Counted from the stretch's first letter, positions 34,841-44,903 are shown. The stretch: 64,000 nucleotides of DNA from Pseudohongiella sp. O18 (GCF_021729085.1 NZ_JAJSAR010000002.1:434001-498000), one strand, 5' to 3'. Notes: generated by a model from the letters alone, not told the origin. Numbers and translations are program-made.

Positions 34841-36979
34841 ATGACGACAGACAACGAATTCAGCACCGACCGCCGCCAGAAGCAGGCCCGGAACCTTGTG
34901 CTGATTGCATTGATCGTCGGGCTTTTGGGGACGGTGCTGGGCATTGTTTTCGGGATCTCGGCAGGCACATTGGTCGGGCCCGATTTCTGGCTGATCAGCT
35001 TGTTGGGCATCGTCACCGGGGTCCTGACGCTGCTGCTCATCCTTAAACCCACGCTAGCGACCAGCGTGATCGCCGGTTCGCTGACCATCTACTTCGCCAT
35101 TCATCTGAATGCTGGCGCAATCGTCCTTTACCGTGCCACCGGGGAGATTGTGCGCCTGATCCCCTATGTCATCTGGCTCTTTCCACTCGTTATTTTTCAC
35201 CATTTCACGAATTTTGGTTTTTATAAACGCGCCATCACTATCCTGGTGGGCTTGAGCCCGCTACCGGTAGCCGGGGTTGTGCTGATGGACCTGCCACAGC
35301 CTCTGTCCATTGCAACGGCAGACGCCGTCGTAACCTTTCTGTTCAGCTTCTACATCTTTGTTATCTGCTTCGGACTTTACGCGCGTCATCGTGACGCGGA
35401 AGTCCAGCGGGTGGCGATGGCTGAAGAAGCGCAGCGCAGCGCAGAGGCGCTCCGGGTTAGCGAAGAGCGCTTCAGACTGCTCAGTCGGGCGACGGACGAC
35501 CTGATTTGGGACGCCGATCTGACATCCGGAAAAGTCTGGTGGAGCGAGTCCCTGCTCGAAACACTGGGTTACTCAACAAAGGATGCCAGGTCCGGCCTGT
35601 ATGCCTGGCGGCGCTGGATACACCCCGATGACCGTCACCGGGTGGTCAGTAAACTCATTAAAGCCATCAAAAAGGGGACCAACTGGACCAGTGAATTTCG
35701 ATTGCTGTGCTCGGACGGGGAGGTCCTGGACGTTGTATCAAAAGGCGTTGTGCTGCGGGACTCAGTGGGCAAACCTGTTCGACTGATTGGCAGTACCACC
35801 GATGTCACTGAACTGCGTGTTCTGGAAAACAAGTTACGCCAGTCACAGAAAATGGAAGCGGTGGGGCAGTTGACAGGCGGCATCGCGCACGATTTCAACA
35901 ATCTGCTGACCATTATCATGGGCAGTTCGGAATCCTTGGCGGACATGTTTCCCGACAACCCCAACGCGCTTGAGTTGGCCAGTCACGCCATGCTCGCTGC
36001 ACAGCGCGGTGCGGACCTGACCGGGCGGCTGCTCTCATTCGCACGCCTCCAGGCCCTGGCGCCTGAACATATAAATCCGGGACAGTTACTGAGCGATATC
36101 AACGGTCTGATAAATCGAACCATATCTGCGGACATCGAGATCGTTGTCAGTGTGGCTGAAAATGTGCAGCCCATTGAAGTTGATCGCAGCCAACTTGAAA
36201 ACGCCATCCTGAATCTGGTGATCAATGCACGCGACGCCATGCCCCATGGGGGGCAACTGACCATTGAAGCGTCGAACATCACGCTTGCTGCCGATGATCT
36301 CCCCTATTATGACGGCATGCAGGTAGGCGACTATGTAGTGATTGCTGTTTCCGACAATGGTATTGGCATGTCGCCGGAAACCATGGAACGGGCATTTGAG
36401 CCATTTTTTACCAGCAAAGAGGCTGGAGAAGGCTCCGGGCTTGGGCTGTCCATGGTCTGGGGGTTTGTCCGGCAGTCAAAAGGCCAGGCATTGATTTACT
36501 CGGAGGTCGGCGAGGGCACTTCCGTAAAACTCTACTTCCCGGCGGCTAAAACCGCGCAGGCCCGGGCCACTACTCCGACCACGAATGACAGACTGACCGG
36601 CGGCACTGAGCGTATCCTCGTTGTTGAGGACGACAAACTGCTGCGCGAGCAGGTTGCTGTTCAGCTTGCCGATCTTGGTTACCAGGTCAGACAGGCTGCA
36701 TCCGCCGATGAAGCGCTGATGCTCATGAATGATGGGCAGACAGTCGATCTGCTGTTCACCGATGTTGTGATGCCGGGTGGCATGAATGGGAAGCAGCTCG
36801 CCGATGCCGCAAAATCGCTACAGCCTGGAATCAGGGTGCTGTTTACCTCCGGTTACGCCGAAGATGCGATCGTTCATCAGGGCCGTCTGGACCCGGGTGT
36901 GGATTTGCTCGGCAAGCCTTATCGACGGGCTGAGCCGATGAGCAAGATTCGCGAGGTACTGGACAGGGAGTCGGATTAA
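34841..36979 (+). CDS. Hybrid sensor histidine kinase
   Basis: 712 aa. Six membrane helices span residues about 20-185. A PAS domain (ERFRLLSRATDDLIWDADL, about 205-325) follows, then HisKA with QLTGGIAHDFNNLLTII, HATPase with LVINARDAMPHGG and GSGLGLSMVWG, and a C-terminal receiver with ILVVEDDKLLREQ and LLFTDVVMPGG. The AHDFNNLL form is that of FixL-like/orphan hybrid kinases. No separate response regulator is adjacent, so its output partner is elsewhere. It lies 76 nt after the lipoprotein gene on the same strand. Confidence 0.92.
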   Translation: MTTDNEFSTDRRQKQARNLVLIALIVGLLGTVLGIVFGISAGTLVGPDFWLISLLGIVTGVLTLLLILKPTLATSVIAGSLTIYFAIHLNAGAIVLYRATGEIVRLIPYVIWLFPLVIFHHFTNFGFYKRAITILVGLSPLPVAGVVLMDLPQPLSIATADAVVTFLFSFYIFVICFGLYARHRDAEVQRVAMAEEAQRSAEALRVSEERFRLLSRATDDLIWDADLTSGKVWWSESLLETLGYSTKDARSGLYAWRRWIHPDDRHRVVSKLIKAIKKGTNWTSEFRLLCSDGEVLDVVSKGVVLRDSVGKPVRLIGSTTDVTELRVLENKLRQSQKMEAVGQLTGGIAHDFNNLLTIIMGSSESLADMFPDNPNALELASHAMLAAQRGADLTGRLLSFARLQALAPEHINPGQLLSDINGLINRTISADIEIVVSVAENVQPIEVDRSQLENAILNLVINARDAMPHGGQLTIEASNITLAADDLPYYDGMQVGDYVVIAVSDNGIGMSPETMERAFEPFFTSKEAGEGSGLGLSMVWGFVRQSKGQALIYSEVGEGTSVKLYFPAAKTAQARATTPTTNDRLTGGTERILVVEDDKLLREQVAVQLADLGYQVRQAASADEALMLMNDGQTVDLLFTDVVMPGGMNGKQLADAAKSLQPGIRVLFTSGYAEDAIVHQGRLDPGVDLLGKPYRRAEPMSKIREVLDRESD

Positions 36980-37039
36980 GCACCCGGTCAGGTACTAATC
37001 CGGGCGCCGCCAGGCAACGGCACCCGGATCATTACAACA

Positions 37040-39220
37040 TCAGGCCAATCGCAGCGGCAGGCGCGTAAACGTCCTTCCAGTCACAGCTGCCAGCGCATTC
37101 GCCACCGCCGGTGCAATCGGCGGCGTGCCTGGCTCACCCACACCTGAAGGTGCATTGGTGGATGGGACGATATGCGTCTCTACCACCGGCATCGCATTCA
37201 TGCGCAACACACGATAGTTGTGGAAGTTGGTCTGATCCACATGACCATCTGTCAGTGTCACCTCATCCGCCAGCGCTGCCGACAGACCGTAAGCAATGGC
37301 ACTTTCCACCTGTGCTTTTACGATGCTTGGATTCACCGCGATACCGCAGTCAATTGCTGCGACCACCCGTTCAACCTTGAAATTGTTGCCATCAACAGAG
37401 ACATCGACGATCTCTGCCACGGTTGAACCAAATGAGGTATGCACGGCCACGCCACGACCCCAGCCTTCCGGCAATTCAGTCGTGCCCCAGCCCGCTTTTT
37501 CTGCCGCCAGTTTCAGCACTGCGGTTTCGCGTGGATTGTTTTTTAACAGTTCCAGGCGATAGGCTACCGGGTCTGCACCCGCTTTTCGTGCCAGCGCATC
37601 AATAAACACTTCCTTACTGAACGCCGTATGCGTGTGACCCACCGAACGCCACCACTGTACTGGCACACCCACCTGGGGTGAATGCAGTTCTACTTGGCGC
37701 TCTGGCACCTCATAAGCAAACTCGGTCAGACCTTCCACTGAGGTATTGTCAATGCCGTCTCTGACCATCATCGCTGCCATTGAGGTGCCAGCCATGATGG
37801 ACTGTCCGGCAATACGGATCTTCATCGCGTTGGGTTTGCCCGCAGCATCCAGCGCGGCAGACAGCTTGTGCACATAGGCCGGGCGATAATATCCCGCCTG
37901 CATATCATCCTCTCGCGACCACACCAGCTTTACGGGCGTATTTGGTACCTGGCGCGCAATTTGTACCGACTCCAGCACATAGTCTGAGGCCGGGTTGGCG
38001 CGGCGACCAAAACCGCCACCAGCAAATACCGTATGGATGGTGACCTTGTCACCGCTGGTACCGAGCAGCTGAGCAATTGCTGCCTTGTCACTGGTGGGTG
38101 ACTGACAGCCATACCACATTACCGCTGAATCGCCGTTGACCTGCGCAACGCAGTTCATCGGCTCCATCTGTGCGTGCGCCAGATACGGATACTCAAACAT
38201 CAGCTCTGTCACATCTGAAGAGGCCGACAGCACTGAATCCGGATTGCCATGCGCTTCGGCAATAGCGCCGGGTGTTTCCACCAGTTCACGATACTGCGCG
38301 AGGATGTCACCGGAGCTGCGGGTTTCCGCGTCACTGGCATCCCACTCAATCTGCAGCAGCTCGCGTGCCTTTATTGCGGTCCAGTAATCACTGGCCACCA
38401 CCGCAACGCCACTGTCGATCTCAAACACCTGCTGCACGCCGCGGCGGGCAAGGGCAGCGCTGGCGTCGAAGGAGCGTACTGTGCTGCCAAAGCGGGGCGG
38501 GTGTGCCACGACTGCCGTCAGCATGCCCGGCAGTTTGACGTCCTGCGTGTAGATGGCGGTGCCATTGTGTTTGCCGACATCCTTGCGCAGCGTATTGTCC
38601 TGGCCGATCAGCTTGAATTCGCCAGGCGTTTTTAAGGTCAGTGAGGCTCTGTCCGGTGTAGGCTGCTGTGCCGCTGCAACCGCCAGCTCGCCAAAGGTGG
38701 CTGAATGATTACCGTGTGACACGACACCGTTACTGACCGTGATCTCACTGGCATCGACTTGCCACTGTGCCGCAGCTGCTGCAACCAGCATGGCTTTAGC
38801 GGCCGCGCCAGCCTGGCGCATCTGCATGAAGCTGTTGGCGATGGCGGTGCTGCCGCCGGTACCCTGCTGACCCATCAAAAGGTTGGCATATTTGGTGACA
38901 TCCGCCGGTGCGTGTTCACAGACCACCTGGCTCCAGTCCGCATCAAGTTCTTCGGCCACGCAGGTGGCGAGACCGGTATACACACCCTGGCCCATCTCCA
39001 GATGTTTGATCAGCACCTTGACGGTGTTGTCCGGGCTGATGCTGACAAAGGCATTCATCTCCAGGGCGGCATCTGACGCCTGCTGGGCGAGAGCGGACGG
39101 TGCAGAAAAACTGACTCCCAGCATCAATCCGGCAGACGCTCCGGCACTGACTTTCAGGAAGCTGCGACGGCTGCTATCGGGCACTGCGGTGTCGGTTTTC
39201 AGAAAACGTCTGATATTCAT
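37040..39220 (-). CDS. iorB: Isoquinoline 1-oxidoreductase-type molybdenum hydroxylase, large subunit
   Basis: 726 aa from MNIRRFLK, which overlaps the iorA stop; the longer start runs into iorA. The N-terminus carries a twin-arginine signal (SRRSFLKVSAG). Domains for the molybdopterin cytosine dinucleotide cofactor follow, with GGFGRRANPASDYV and GVGEPGTPPIAPAVANA typical of the IorB/aldehyde-oxidoreductase large chain. It hydroxylates N-heterocycles or aldehydes with electrons leaving through the 2Fe-2S subunit. The substrate is unknown. Same operon as the small subunit and divergent from a TetR gene that probably controls it. Confidence 0.9.
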   Translation of the reverse strand: MNIRRFLKTDTAVPDSSRRSFLKVSAGASAGLMLGVSFSAPSALAQQASDAALEMNAFVSISPDNTVKVLIKHLEMGQGVYTGLATCVAEELDADWSQVVCEHAPADVTKYANLLMGQQGTGGSTAIANSFMQMRQAGAAAKAMLVAAAAAQWQVDASEITVSNGVVSHGNHSATFGELAVAAAQQPTPDRASLTLKTPGEFKLIGQDNTLRKDVGKHNGTAIYTQDVKLPGMLTAVVAHPPRFGSTVRSFDASAALARRGVQQVFEIDSGVAVVASDYWTAIKARELLQIEWDASDAETRSSGDILAQYRELVETPGAIAEAHGNPDSVLSASSDVTELMFEYPYLAHAQMEPMNCVAQVNGDSAVMWYGCQSPTSDKAAIAQLLGTSGDKVTIHTVFAGGGFGRRANPASDYVLESVQIARQVPNTPVKLVWSREDDMQAGYYRPAYVHKLSAALDAAGKPNAMKIRIAGQSIMAGTSMAAMMVRDGIDNTSVEGLTEFAYEVPERQVELHSPQVGVPVQWWRSVGHTHTAFSKEVFIDALARKAGADPVAYRLELLKNNPRETAVLKLAAEKAGWGTTELPEGWGRGVAVHTSFGSTVAEIVDVSVDGNNFKVERVVAAIDCGIAVNPSIVKAQVESAIAYGLSAALADEVTLTDGHVDQTNFHNYRVLRMNAMPVVETHIVPSTNAPSGVGEPGTPPIAPAVANALAAVTGRTFTRLPLRLA

Positions 39221-39696
39221 TATGCAGTCTCCGCAGCGTTGGTGAATTGGGCCGAGGCCATCTTGATACCGGCCTTGATACGCGGGTAAGTACCGCAGCG
39301 GCATATATTGCCGGACATGGCGGCATCAATGTCGGCGTCGGTCGGGTTGGGGTTTTGCTCCAGCAGTGCCGTAGCAGACATCACCTGTCCGGACTGACAG
39401 TAACCGCACTGTGGAACCTGCAATTCCACCCAGGCCTGCTGCACGGCTTTTGCCTGCGGTGACTGCAGGCCCTCGATGGTGGTGATGTTCTTGCCGACCG
39501 AATCAGCCACGGTCATCACACAGGTGCGCGTGGCGACTCCGTCGACATGGACGGTGCAGGCGCCACATTGCGCCATGCCACAGCCGAATTTGGTGCCGGT
39601 GAGGTTGAGATGATCGCGCACCACCCATAGCAAAGGCATGTCTCCTTCGACGTCAACCTCGTGGGATTGACCATTGATTGTTAACAGGTAGGCCAT
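39220..39696 (-). CDS. iorA: Isoquinoline 1-oxidoreductase-type small subunit, 2Fe-2S protein
   Basis: 158 aa. [17 protein letters not shown] supplies the plant-type 2Fe-2S cluster and [12 protein letters not shown] with [12 protein letters not shown] the second cluster, as in xanthine-dehydrogenase-family small chains. It passes electrons from the molybdenum site of IorB to an acceptor. No signal peptide; it is likely co-exported with the Tat-tagged large subunit. Its stop overlaps the iorB ATG (TAATG). Promoter lies in the 105-nt gap to the TetR gene. Confidence 0.93.
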   Translation of the reverse strand: MAYLLTINGQSHEVDVEGDMPLLWVVRDHLNLTGTKFGCGMAQCGACTVHVDGVATRTCVMTVADSVGKNITTIEGLQSPQAKAVQQAWVELQVPQCGYCQSGQVMSATALLEQNPNPTDADIDAAMSGNICRCGTYPRIKAGIKMASAQFTNAAETA

Positions 39697-39765
39697 ACGT
39701 CCTCCGCAGACTTTTCAGGAACTGTTCAGAAATTTATAGGGATCGTTCGACATTAAAAGCCAAAC

Positions 39766-39780
39766 TTGACAAATAGTCAA
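39766..39780. promoter_or_regulatory. Palindromic operator overlapping tetR promoter -35
   Basis: TTGACAAATAGTCAA is a perfect 5-bp inverted repeat with a 5-nt spacer. Its first six bases, TTGACA, are an ideal -35 for the TetR gene, with TAAAGAT downstream as a -10 at 15-16 nt. Binding of the regulator here would repress its own gene and, on the other side, iorAB. Confidence 0.55.
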
Positions 39781-39801
39781 ATTCTGTAAAGATGTCATTC
39801 C

Positions 39802-40383
39802 ATGACAGCACCTGCAATGGACCAACGGGAAATCGATATCGTGGACGCCGCCATGCGAGTGGTGCTTCGCTATGGCATGGCACGCACCACGATGAGCGAC
39901 GTTGCCCAGGAGGCCGGCATATCCCGGCAGACTCTGTATGCCATCTTTTCGAGCAAGGACGAGCTGCTGCGTGCCATCATCCGGCACCTGGCCAACCGCA
40001 CCGTGGCGGAAATCGAGGCGGAATTTGCCCGTACCAGCGACCTGGGCGAGCGGCTGGACGCGGTGATCTGGCAGATAGCCGGGCGAAGCTTTGAGCTGCT
40101 GCGTGCGTCACCGGATGCAGACGATATTGTCAGCGGCTTTAACGCTGCCTGCAAAGAAGAGCTTGAGCGCAATACCGCCCGTTATCGCACGTTGATCGAA
40201 GCGATGCTGCAGCCATATTCAGAGCGCATCAGCGGCACTGGCATGAGCGTGCCCGCGCTGGCTGACTTCATCCAGAAGTCCACCTTGACGCTTAAGCATG
40301 AGGCCACAGACATGGCTCATCTCAAAACGCTTGCCAGTTCACTGAAAGCCCTGGTGCTGCAGGTGGCACGACCTGCAAATTAA
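39802..40383 (+). CDS. TetR/AcrR-family transcriptional regulator
   Basis: 193 aa. The N-terminal helix-turn-helix reads TTMSDVAQEAGISRQTLYAIFSSKDELLRAI (given here as two overlapping parts of the same domain, residues about 30-60), characteristic of the family. The C-terminal ligand pocket is helical and not conserved. Divergent from iorAB and adjacent to a palindromic site, it probably represses that operon until a substrate binds. Autoregulation is likely because the site overlaps its own -35. Confidence 0.9.
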   Translation: MTAPAMDQREIDIVDAAMRVVLRYGMARTTMSDVAQEAGISRQTLYAIFSSKDELLRAIIRHLANRTVAEIEAEFARTSDLGERLDAVIWQIAGRSFELLRASPDADDIVSGFNAACKEELERNTARYRTLIEAMLQPYSERISGTGMSVPALADFIQKSTLTLKHEATDMAHLKTLASSLKALVLQVARPAN

Positions 40384-40506
40384 GACCGCTCGCCAGTCGA
40401 TATGACTGATATACAATGACCGGACGAGCGCGGGCAGCCTGTTGGCGACAGCCACTCAGTTGCCAGTCCCCGTTTACAAGAAAAACAGCTATCTGGGAGA
40501 CGTGTC

Positions 40507-41523
40507 GTGATCAGCATGTATTCAAGACTTCGCCTGCGAACATTGCCATCCATCTTTGCCCTTCTATTTGCCGCCTCTAGCAGCATGGCTGCGGAGATAC
40601 CCACGGTCACCCGCCTGAATGACGGCCCCATCATCACGCAGCACATGGATTCCCGAATGGGCTACAACGTTCAGGGCCCGTCGCTGATCAAGGTGCCTGA
40701 CTGGGTCGAAAATCCGCTGGGTGAGTACTATATGTATTTTGCCGATCATCGCGGCACCTATATTCGTCTGGCGTACGCCGATGACCTGCTGGGTCCGTGG
40801 ACAACGCACGAACCGGGTTCCCTGCAACTGGCAGAATCTTTTTTCCCGGAGACGCTGGAAGAGGGTGCCGCCGCAAACGCTTATGCACACATCGCGTCGC
40901 CCGACGTACATGTACGCGATGATCTGCAGCAGATTGTGATGTACGTGCATGGCCGCGACGCCCGCGCCTTTGATTCAGCCACCTCGCAAGGGCTGTCCGC
41001 CCAGGTCACCCGACTGGCAACGTCCACAGATGGCATCAACTTTACCGGCCATCCTGAAATTCTGGGGCGACCCTATTTTCGCGTGATCCAGCACGGCGAC
41101 TATTACTACGGTCTGGCCATGCCGGGTTATCTGTATCGATCACAAGATGGCATTAGCAATTTCGAAGAAGGTCCGCGCCTGTTTAATGATGACATGCGTC
41201 ATTCGGCGTTATTGTTGAGGGGCGATACCCTGTATGTGTTCTGGACACAGGTCGGCCACGCCCCCGAGCGCATTCTGATGTCGACCATCGAGCTAGATGG
41301 CGACTGGATGAGCTGGCAGGAGTCGGAAGCCATTGAGCTTATGCGCCCCGAGACCGACTGGGAAGGTGGCAATCTGCCAATTGAACCCTCAACGCGCGGG
41401 CATGCCGAAGGCGATGTCAACCAGCTGCGCGATCCGGCCATTTATGAGGCAGACGGTGAAATCTATCTGCTGTATTCGGTTGCCGGTGAAAGTGGGATTG
41501 CCATCGCCAGGTTGGAGTTCTGA
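40507..41523 (+). CDS. Exported glycosidase-like protein, five-bladed propeller
   Basis: 338 aa. GTG start chosen because GGGAG lies 6 nt upstream; the ATG 9 nt later is too far from it. A signal peptide ends near SSMAAE. Repeats such as YYMYFADHRGTYIRLAYADDLLGPW and YYYGLAMPGYLYRSQDG, and DPAIYEADGEIYLLYS near the end, match the GH43/GH32-type beta-propeller superfamily. Which acidic residues are catalytic cannot be assigned. It lies before another exported hydrolase on the same strand. Confidence 0.7.
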   Translation: MISMYSRLRLRTLPSIFALLFAASSSMAAEIPTVTRLNDGPIITQHMDSRMGYNVQGPSLIKVPDWVENPLGEYYMYFADHRGTYIRLAYADDLLGPWTTHEPGSLQLAESFFPETLEEGAAANAYAHIASPDVHVRDDLQQIVMYVHGRDARAFDSATSQGLSAQVTRLATSTDGINFTGHPEILGRPYFRVIQHGDYYYGLAMPGYLYRSQDGISNFEEGPRLFNDDMRHSALLLRGDTLYVFWTQVGHAPERILMSTIELDGDWMSWQESEAIELMRPETDWEGGNLPIEPSTRGHAEGDVNQLRDPAIYEADGEIYLLYSVAGESGIAIARLEF

Positions 41524-41607
41524 GGCTTGCCTGCCTCGCCACGATCCAGAATAATCAAAGTGGCGACTCCAGCACCGGCCAGCTACGTTAATAGGGATGA
41601 CTGATAC

Positions 41608-42810
41608 ATGATGAGCACTAGCGTCCAAACAGTATACGCATTCTTTATTATGTTGCATCTGGTCAGTTCCGCCAGCGCAGCAGAACAACCCTACCAGCAT
41701 GCCGATGAGCAGATTGGCACCGTTCGTCAGGTCTACGATGGCAAACTGTATCCTGATATTCAGGTCAACACCTTCCGCAATATTGACCGTCTGTTTCCCA
41801 CACGCACCGTGGCACGTGGCGATTCGGTCAGCGCGATACCTGTGAGCGATCAGCCACTGCAGGATTTCTCTTATGTGGTAGATGGTCAGACTTATGACCT
41901 GTACGACGTGCTGGCGATGAATCGCGTCAGCGGCATGCTGATCATCAAGGATGGGGAAATCCTGTTCGAAAAATACCTGCTGGGCAACGATGAACACACA
42001 CGCTGGATGTCCATGTCGGTGGTCAAGTCGATTACCGCGACCCTGATAGGCGCCGCCATCCACGACGGCTTTATCAGCGATATTGACGATCCGATTGTGG
42101 ATTACCTGCCGCGTTTTGAAGGCACTGCCTATGATGGCGTCACGGTCAGAAACCTGCTGCAGATGAGCTCAGGCGTGGACTGGAACGAGACCTACACTGA
42201 TCCGACGTCTGATCGGCGCCGCATGCTGGAGGCGCAGATCAGTCAGCAGCCGGGGGCAGTTCTGGATTTGATGGCCTCCCTGCCGCGGGCAGGGGAGCCT
42301 GGCACAATCTGGAACTACAGTACCGGTGAAACCCAGTTGGCGGGTGCGCTGGTGCAGGCCGCTACCGGGATGCCGGTAGCCGACTACCTGTCACAGAAAA
42401 TCTGGGCCAAAGCAGGGATGGAGGCGGACGCCAACTGGTGGCTGCAATCGGAAGACGGTCTGGAAGTCGGTGGCAGTGGTCTGTCGGCCACGCTGCGTGA
42501 TTATGCCCGCTTTGGGCTGTTTCTGCTCAACGACGGTGTCATCAACGGTGAGCGGGTGTTGCCTGAAGGCTGGGTAGAGGCTGCCAGTACCCGCAAAGTG
42601 GTAGGCGGTGAGACGGTGCCTTATGGGTATATGCTGTGGCCATTGCATGGCAGAAGTTATGCTGCCGAGGGCATTTTTGGTCAGTACGTGTTTGTGGATC
42701 CGGACAAAGACCTGGTCGTGGCCATCTGGAGCGCGCAACCCAAGCCGCTTAATCGTGCCGGCCTGAATGAATACGTGTTTCTGCGTGCCCTGTCTGATTA
42801 TTTTGAGTAA
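41608..42810 (+). CDS. Exported serine hydrolase of the beta-lactamase superfamily
   Basis: 400 aa with a signal peptide ending at SASAAE. The SxxK motif is S137-V-V-K140 (MSMSVVKSITATLIG), and WNYSTGE supplies the second-motif tyrosine. The YGYMLWPLHGRSYAAEG region replaces the usual K/H-T-G motif. The family is close to EstB-like esterases and 6-aminohexanoate-dimer hydrolases. It may form a unit with the glycosidase-like gene 84 nt upstream. Substrate unknown. Confidence 0.82.
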   Translation: MMSTSVQTVYAFFIMLHLVSSASAAEQPYQHADEQIGTVRQVYDGKLYPDIQVNTFRNIDRLFPTRTVARGDSVSAIPVSDQPLQDFSYVVDGQTYDLYDVLAMNRVSGMLIIKDGEILFEKYLLGNDEHTRWMSMSVVKSITATLIGAAIHDGFISDIDDPIVDYLPRFEGTAYDGVTVRNLLQMSSGVDWNETYTDPTSDRRRMLEAQISQQPGAVLDLMASLPRAGEPGTIWNYSTGETQLAGALVQAATGMPVADYLSQKIWAKAGMEADANWWLQSEDGLEVGGSGLSATLRDYARFGLFLLNDGVINGERVLPEGWVEAASTRKVVGGETVPYGYMLWPLHGRSYAAEGIFGQYVFVDPDKDLVVAIWSAQPKPLNRAGLNEYVFLRALSDYFE

Positions 42811-42956
42811 CAGGTTTGCCCAATTTGGCTGCTCCCCTGCATAAAGCTCAATGGCTGGCTGATAAATCCTCGTAGTGCGGCCATGACGCTCTGTCGCAAC
42901 AGGCACAAAGCACAGGAAATGCATGTTAATCTGATATTTTCCTGGCAGTGCCGCTC

Positions 42957-43387
42957 TTAGCTTGGCATTTCGGAATGTTCGAGTAGTAAGTCAGTGGCCG
43001 CATCTTCAATCATCCAGCGCTGAGCCTGGCAAAAGGCATCAATGCGGATCAGCTGCGCAGGTGGCAGCAACACCGCCAATACCTCCGGTCGGCTGAGCCG
43101 CCAATGCTTTTCCAGTTTGAACCACTGCTTAATAGCCAAAGGGCGTCTGGATCGCTTTTTAACCGTGCAGCGACAAATACATCGGCGCGTTTAAACTGAT
43201 CAGTAGCAGGGATGATCATATTATGATCAATGATGAGATTTTCGTATCCACCGCGGACGGAGGTCTGGGGCATGCAGTACTCTGTGATTTCACCTGACTC
43301 GGTAACTTCTGTGGCCTGCGCCAATCCAGAAATAGTGCTTGCAAAGGATATAGCGACCAGACAGGCTCGCTTAATGTTCACATTCAT
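42957..43387 (-). pseudogene. Frameshifted exported protein of unknown family
   Basis: The 5' part from MNVNIKRACLVAISF has a signal peptide (cut near AQATE), then RADVFVAARLKSDPDALWLL, which looks coding. It then degrades to RYWRCCCHLRS and stops at 43049, while another frame over the same bases continues with RPEVLAVLLPPAQLIRIDAF to 42957. The change of coding frame around 43070-43100 suggests a one- or two-base indel. If the frames are joined the product is about 140 aa. A sequencing error would give the same picture. Family not recognised. Confidence 0.5.
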
Positions 43388-43541
43388 GATGTTTCTCTCC
43401 TTGATGACCTTTCCTTGTGATTGAGTCACGCTTAGAATCTCACAAAGTCCGCTGCGAATCGTGTGACCTTTATCACATGAATCCAGATGCTATCCGTGTT
43501 CCTCACCAACAATACTTTAACTCTTAAATAACAGGTGCATT

Positions 43542-43931
43542 GTGAAAGGAAGCTGTCTGTGCGGCACAAGCCGATACGAAATAAACGCCCTGGCGGGTCC
43601 CATCGTGCATTGTCACTGCCTGACCTGCCAGAAGGCTCACTCCGCAGTATTCGCCACAACGGCACGCGTGAGCCGCAGTGATTTTCGCTGGCTGGCGGGC
43701 GAAAGTGAATTAGGGTCGTTCGAGTCTTCCCCAGGTAAACGTAGATGGTTTTGCAAAAACTGCGGCAGCCAATTGATGGCCGAGTGGGCTGATCGCCCAG
43801 AGGTGATAGTAAGAGTCGCAACACTGGATGAGGACCCAGGTGCGGTCCCTAAGGCGCATATCTGGACTTCACACGATCGCAGCTGGTTGGCGATCGATGG
43901 GGATATTCCTGTGTATCATGAGAAACCCTGA
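43542..43931 (+). CDS. GFA/CENP-V family zinc-binding protein
   Basis: 129 aa, GTG start. The family cysteines are all present: CLCGTSRYE, CHCLTCQKAH and CKNCGSQL, which bind two zinc ions in GFA-domain proteins. The fold binds glutathione-S-hydroxymethyl adducts in some members, but formaldehyde detoxification is not proven in most. No signal peptide. Monocistronic by context. Confidence 0.88.
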   Translation: MKGSCLCGTSRYEINALAGPIVHCHCLTCQKAHSAVFATTARVSRSDFRWLAGESELGSFESSPGKRRWFCKNCGSQLMAEWADRPEVIVRVATLDEDPGAVPKAHIWTSHDRSWLAIDGDIPVYHEKP

Positions 43932-44076
43932 GCTGCGGCATCGACACGCGTCAGATTACGAAATGTTCACGCAATGAATATCACCCTGCGCCCAGCCAAC
44001 ACTGGCGACTTGCCCACATCTGCCATGGAGCGGGCCATACTACAAACGCAAAACCCCTGACCACAAAGGCCAAGCC

Positions 44077-44382
44077 ATGCAAAGAGTCTATTCCCACGAG
44101 AACATGATGATTCTTTCATCTGCCAAGAACCTGCTCGAACTCAATGGCATCGATTGTTTCGTAAAAAACGAATACCACGCCTCTGGTGGTCATGTTGGTT
44201 TGAATGCCGTTCCTGTTGAACTCTGGGTTTATGACGATCAGTCAGCAGACAATGCAATCTCTATCATTGAGAAAGAGCTCAATCAGATTGGCGATCTCCC
44301 CGACTGGCAATGCAGGCACTGCTCGGAGTGGAATGCCAGCACATTTGAGACCTGCTGGAAGTGCCAGGCCACGCCGCAGTAA
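44077..44382 (+). CDS. DUF2007 protein with C-terminal zinc ribbon
   Basis: 101 aa. Residues 1-68 fit DUF2007 (VYSHENMMILSSAKNLLELNGIDCFVKNEY), a small domain called putative signal transducing. Residues 75-98 carry WQCRHCSEWNASTFETCWKC, a RanBP2-type four-cysteine ribbon. This fusion is common in proteobacteria. Cytoplasmic; function unknown. Confidence 0.82.
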   Translation: MQRVYSHENMMILSSAKNLLELNGIDCFVKNEYHASGGHVGLNAVPVELWVYDDQSADNAISIIEKELNQIGDLPDWQCRHCSEWNASTFETCWKCQATPQ

Positions 44383-44492
44383 TTCTTCAATCGCCCGCCG
44401 CGGGCTGTCCGGTAGAATTCTCTTTGTGTCGAATTCCTCCGTGTTCATTCGACTGGAGTCAGATCAATCACGATTTCCTGAGGAGAGTACCT

Positions 44493-44903
44493 GTGAAAAT
44501 TACCATTGAAACCCTGGTCAAGGCTAAACTGGACACTGTCTGGGATGCCTGGAATAACCCGGACGATATCAAACAATGGAATGCGGCATCAGACGACTGG
44601 CACACGACACGCAGCACTGTTGATTTGCGCGTGGGTGGCAGTTTTCTGTCGCGCATGGAAGCCAAAGACGGCAGCTTCGGCTTTGACTTTGAAGGCACGT
44701 ACACTCGCATTGTGCCGCACGAGCTTATCGAGTACAAAATGAGTGATGGCCGCGAGGTTACCACAACGTTTATTGATACTGCCGACGGTGTGCATATTAA
44801 TTCAGTATTTGATGCGGAGTCAGAGAATCCACCTGAGATGCAGCGGGATGGCTGGCAGGCAATTCTGGATAATTTTGCAAGGCATGCGCAGTCACTTGTT
44901 TAG
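44493..44903 (+). CDS. SRPBCC/AHSA1-like ligand-binding protein
   Basis: 136 aa from GTG 44493, which has GAGGAG upstream; the longer in-frame extension starts within the preceding gene. VWDAWNNPDDIKQWNAASDDWHTT and LRVGGSFLSRMEAKDG are the family hallmarks. The fold is a helix-grip cup that binds hydrophobic ligands, as in the START and Bet v 1 proteins. Several of these small genes lie in series here and may share one transcript. Confidence 0.85.
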   Translation: MKITIETLVKAKLDTVWDAWNNPDDIKQWNAASDDWHTTRSTVDLRVGGSFLSRMEAKDGSFGFDFEGTYTRIVPHELIEYKMSDGREVTTTFIDTADGVHINSVFDAESENPPEMQRDGWQAILDNFARHAQSLV

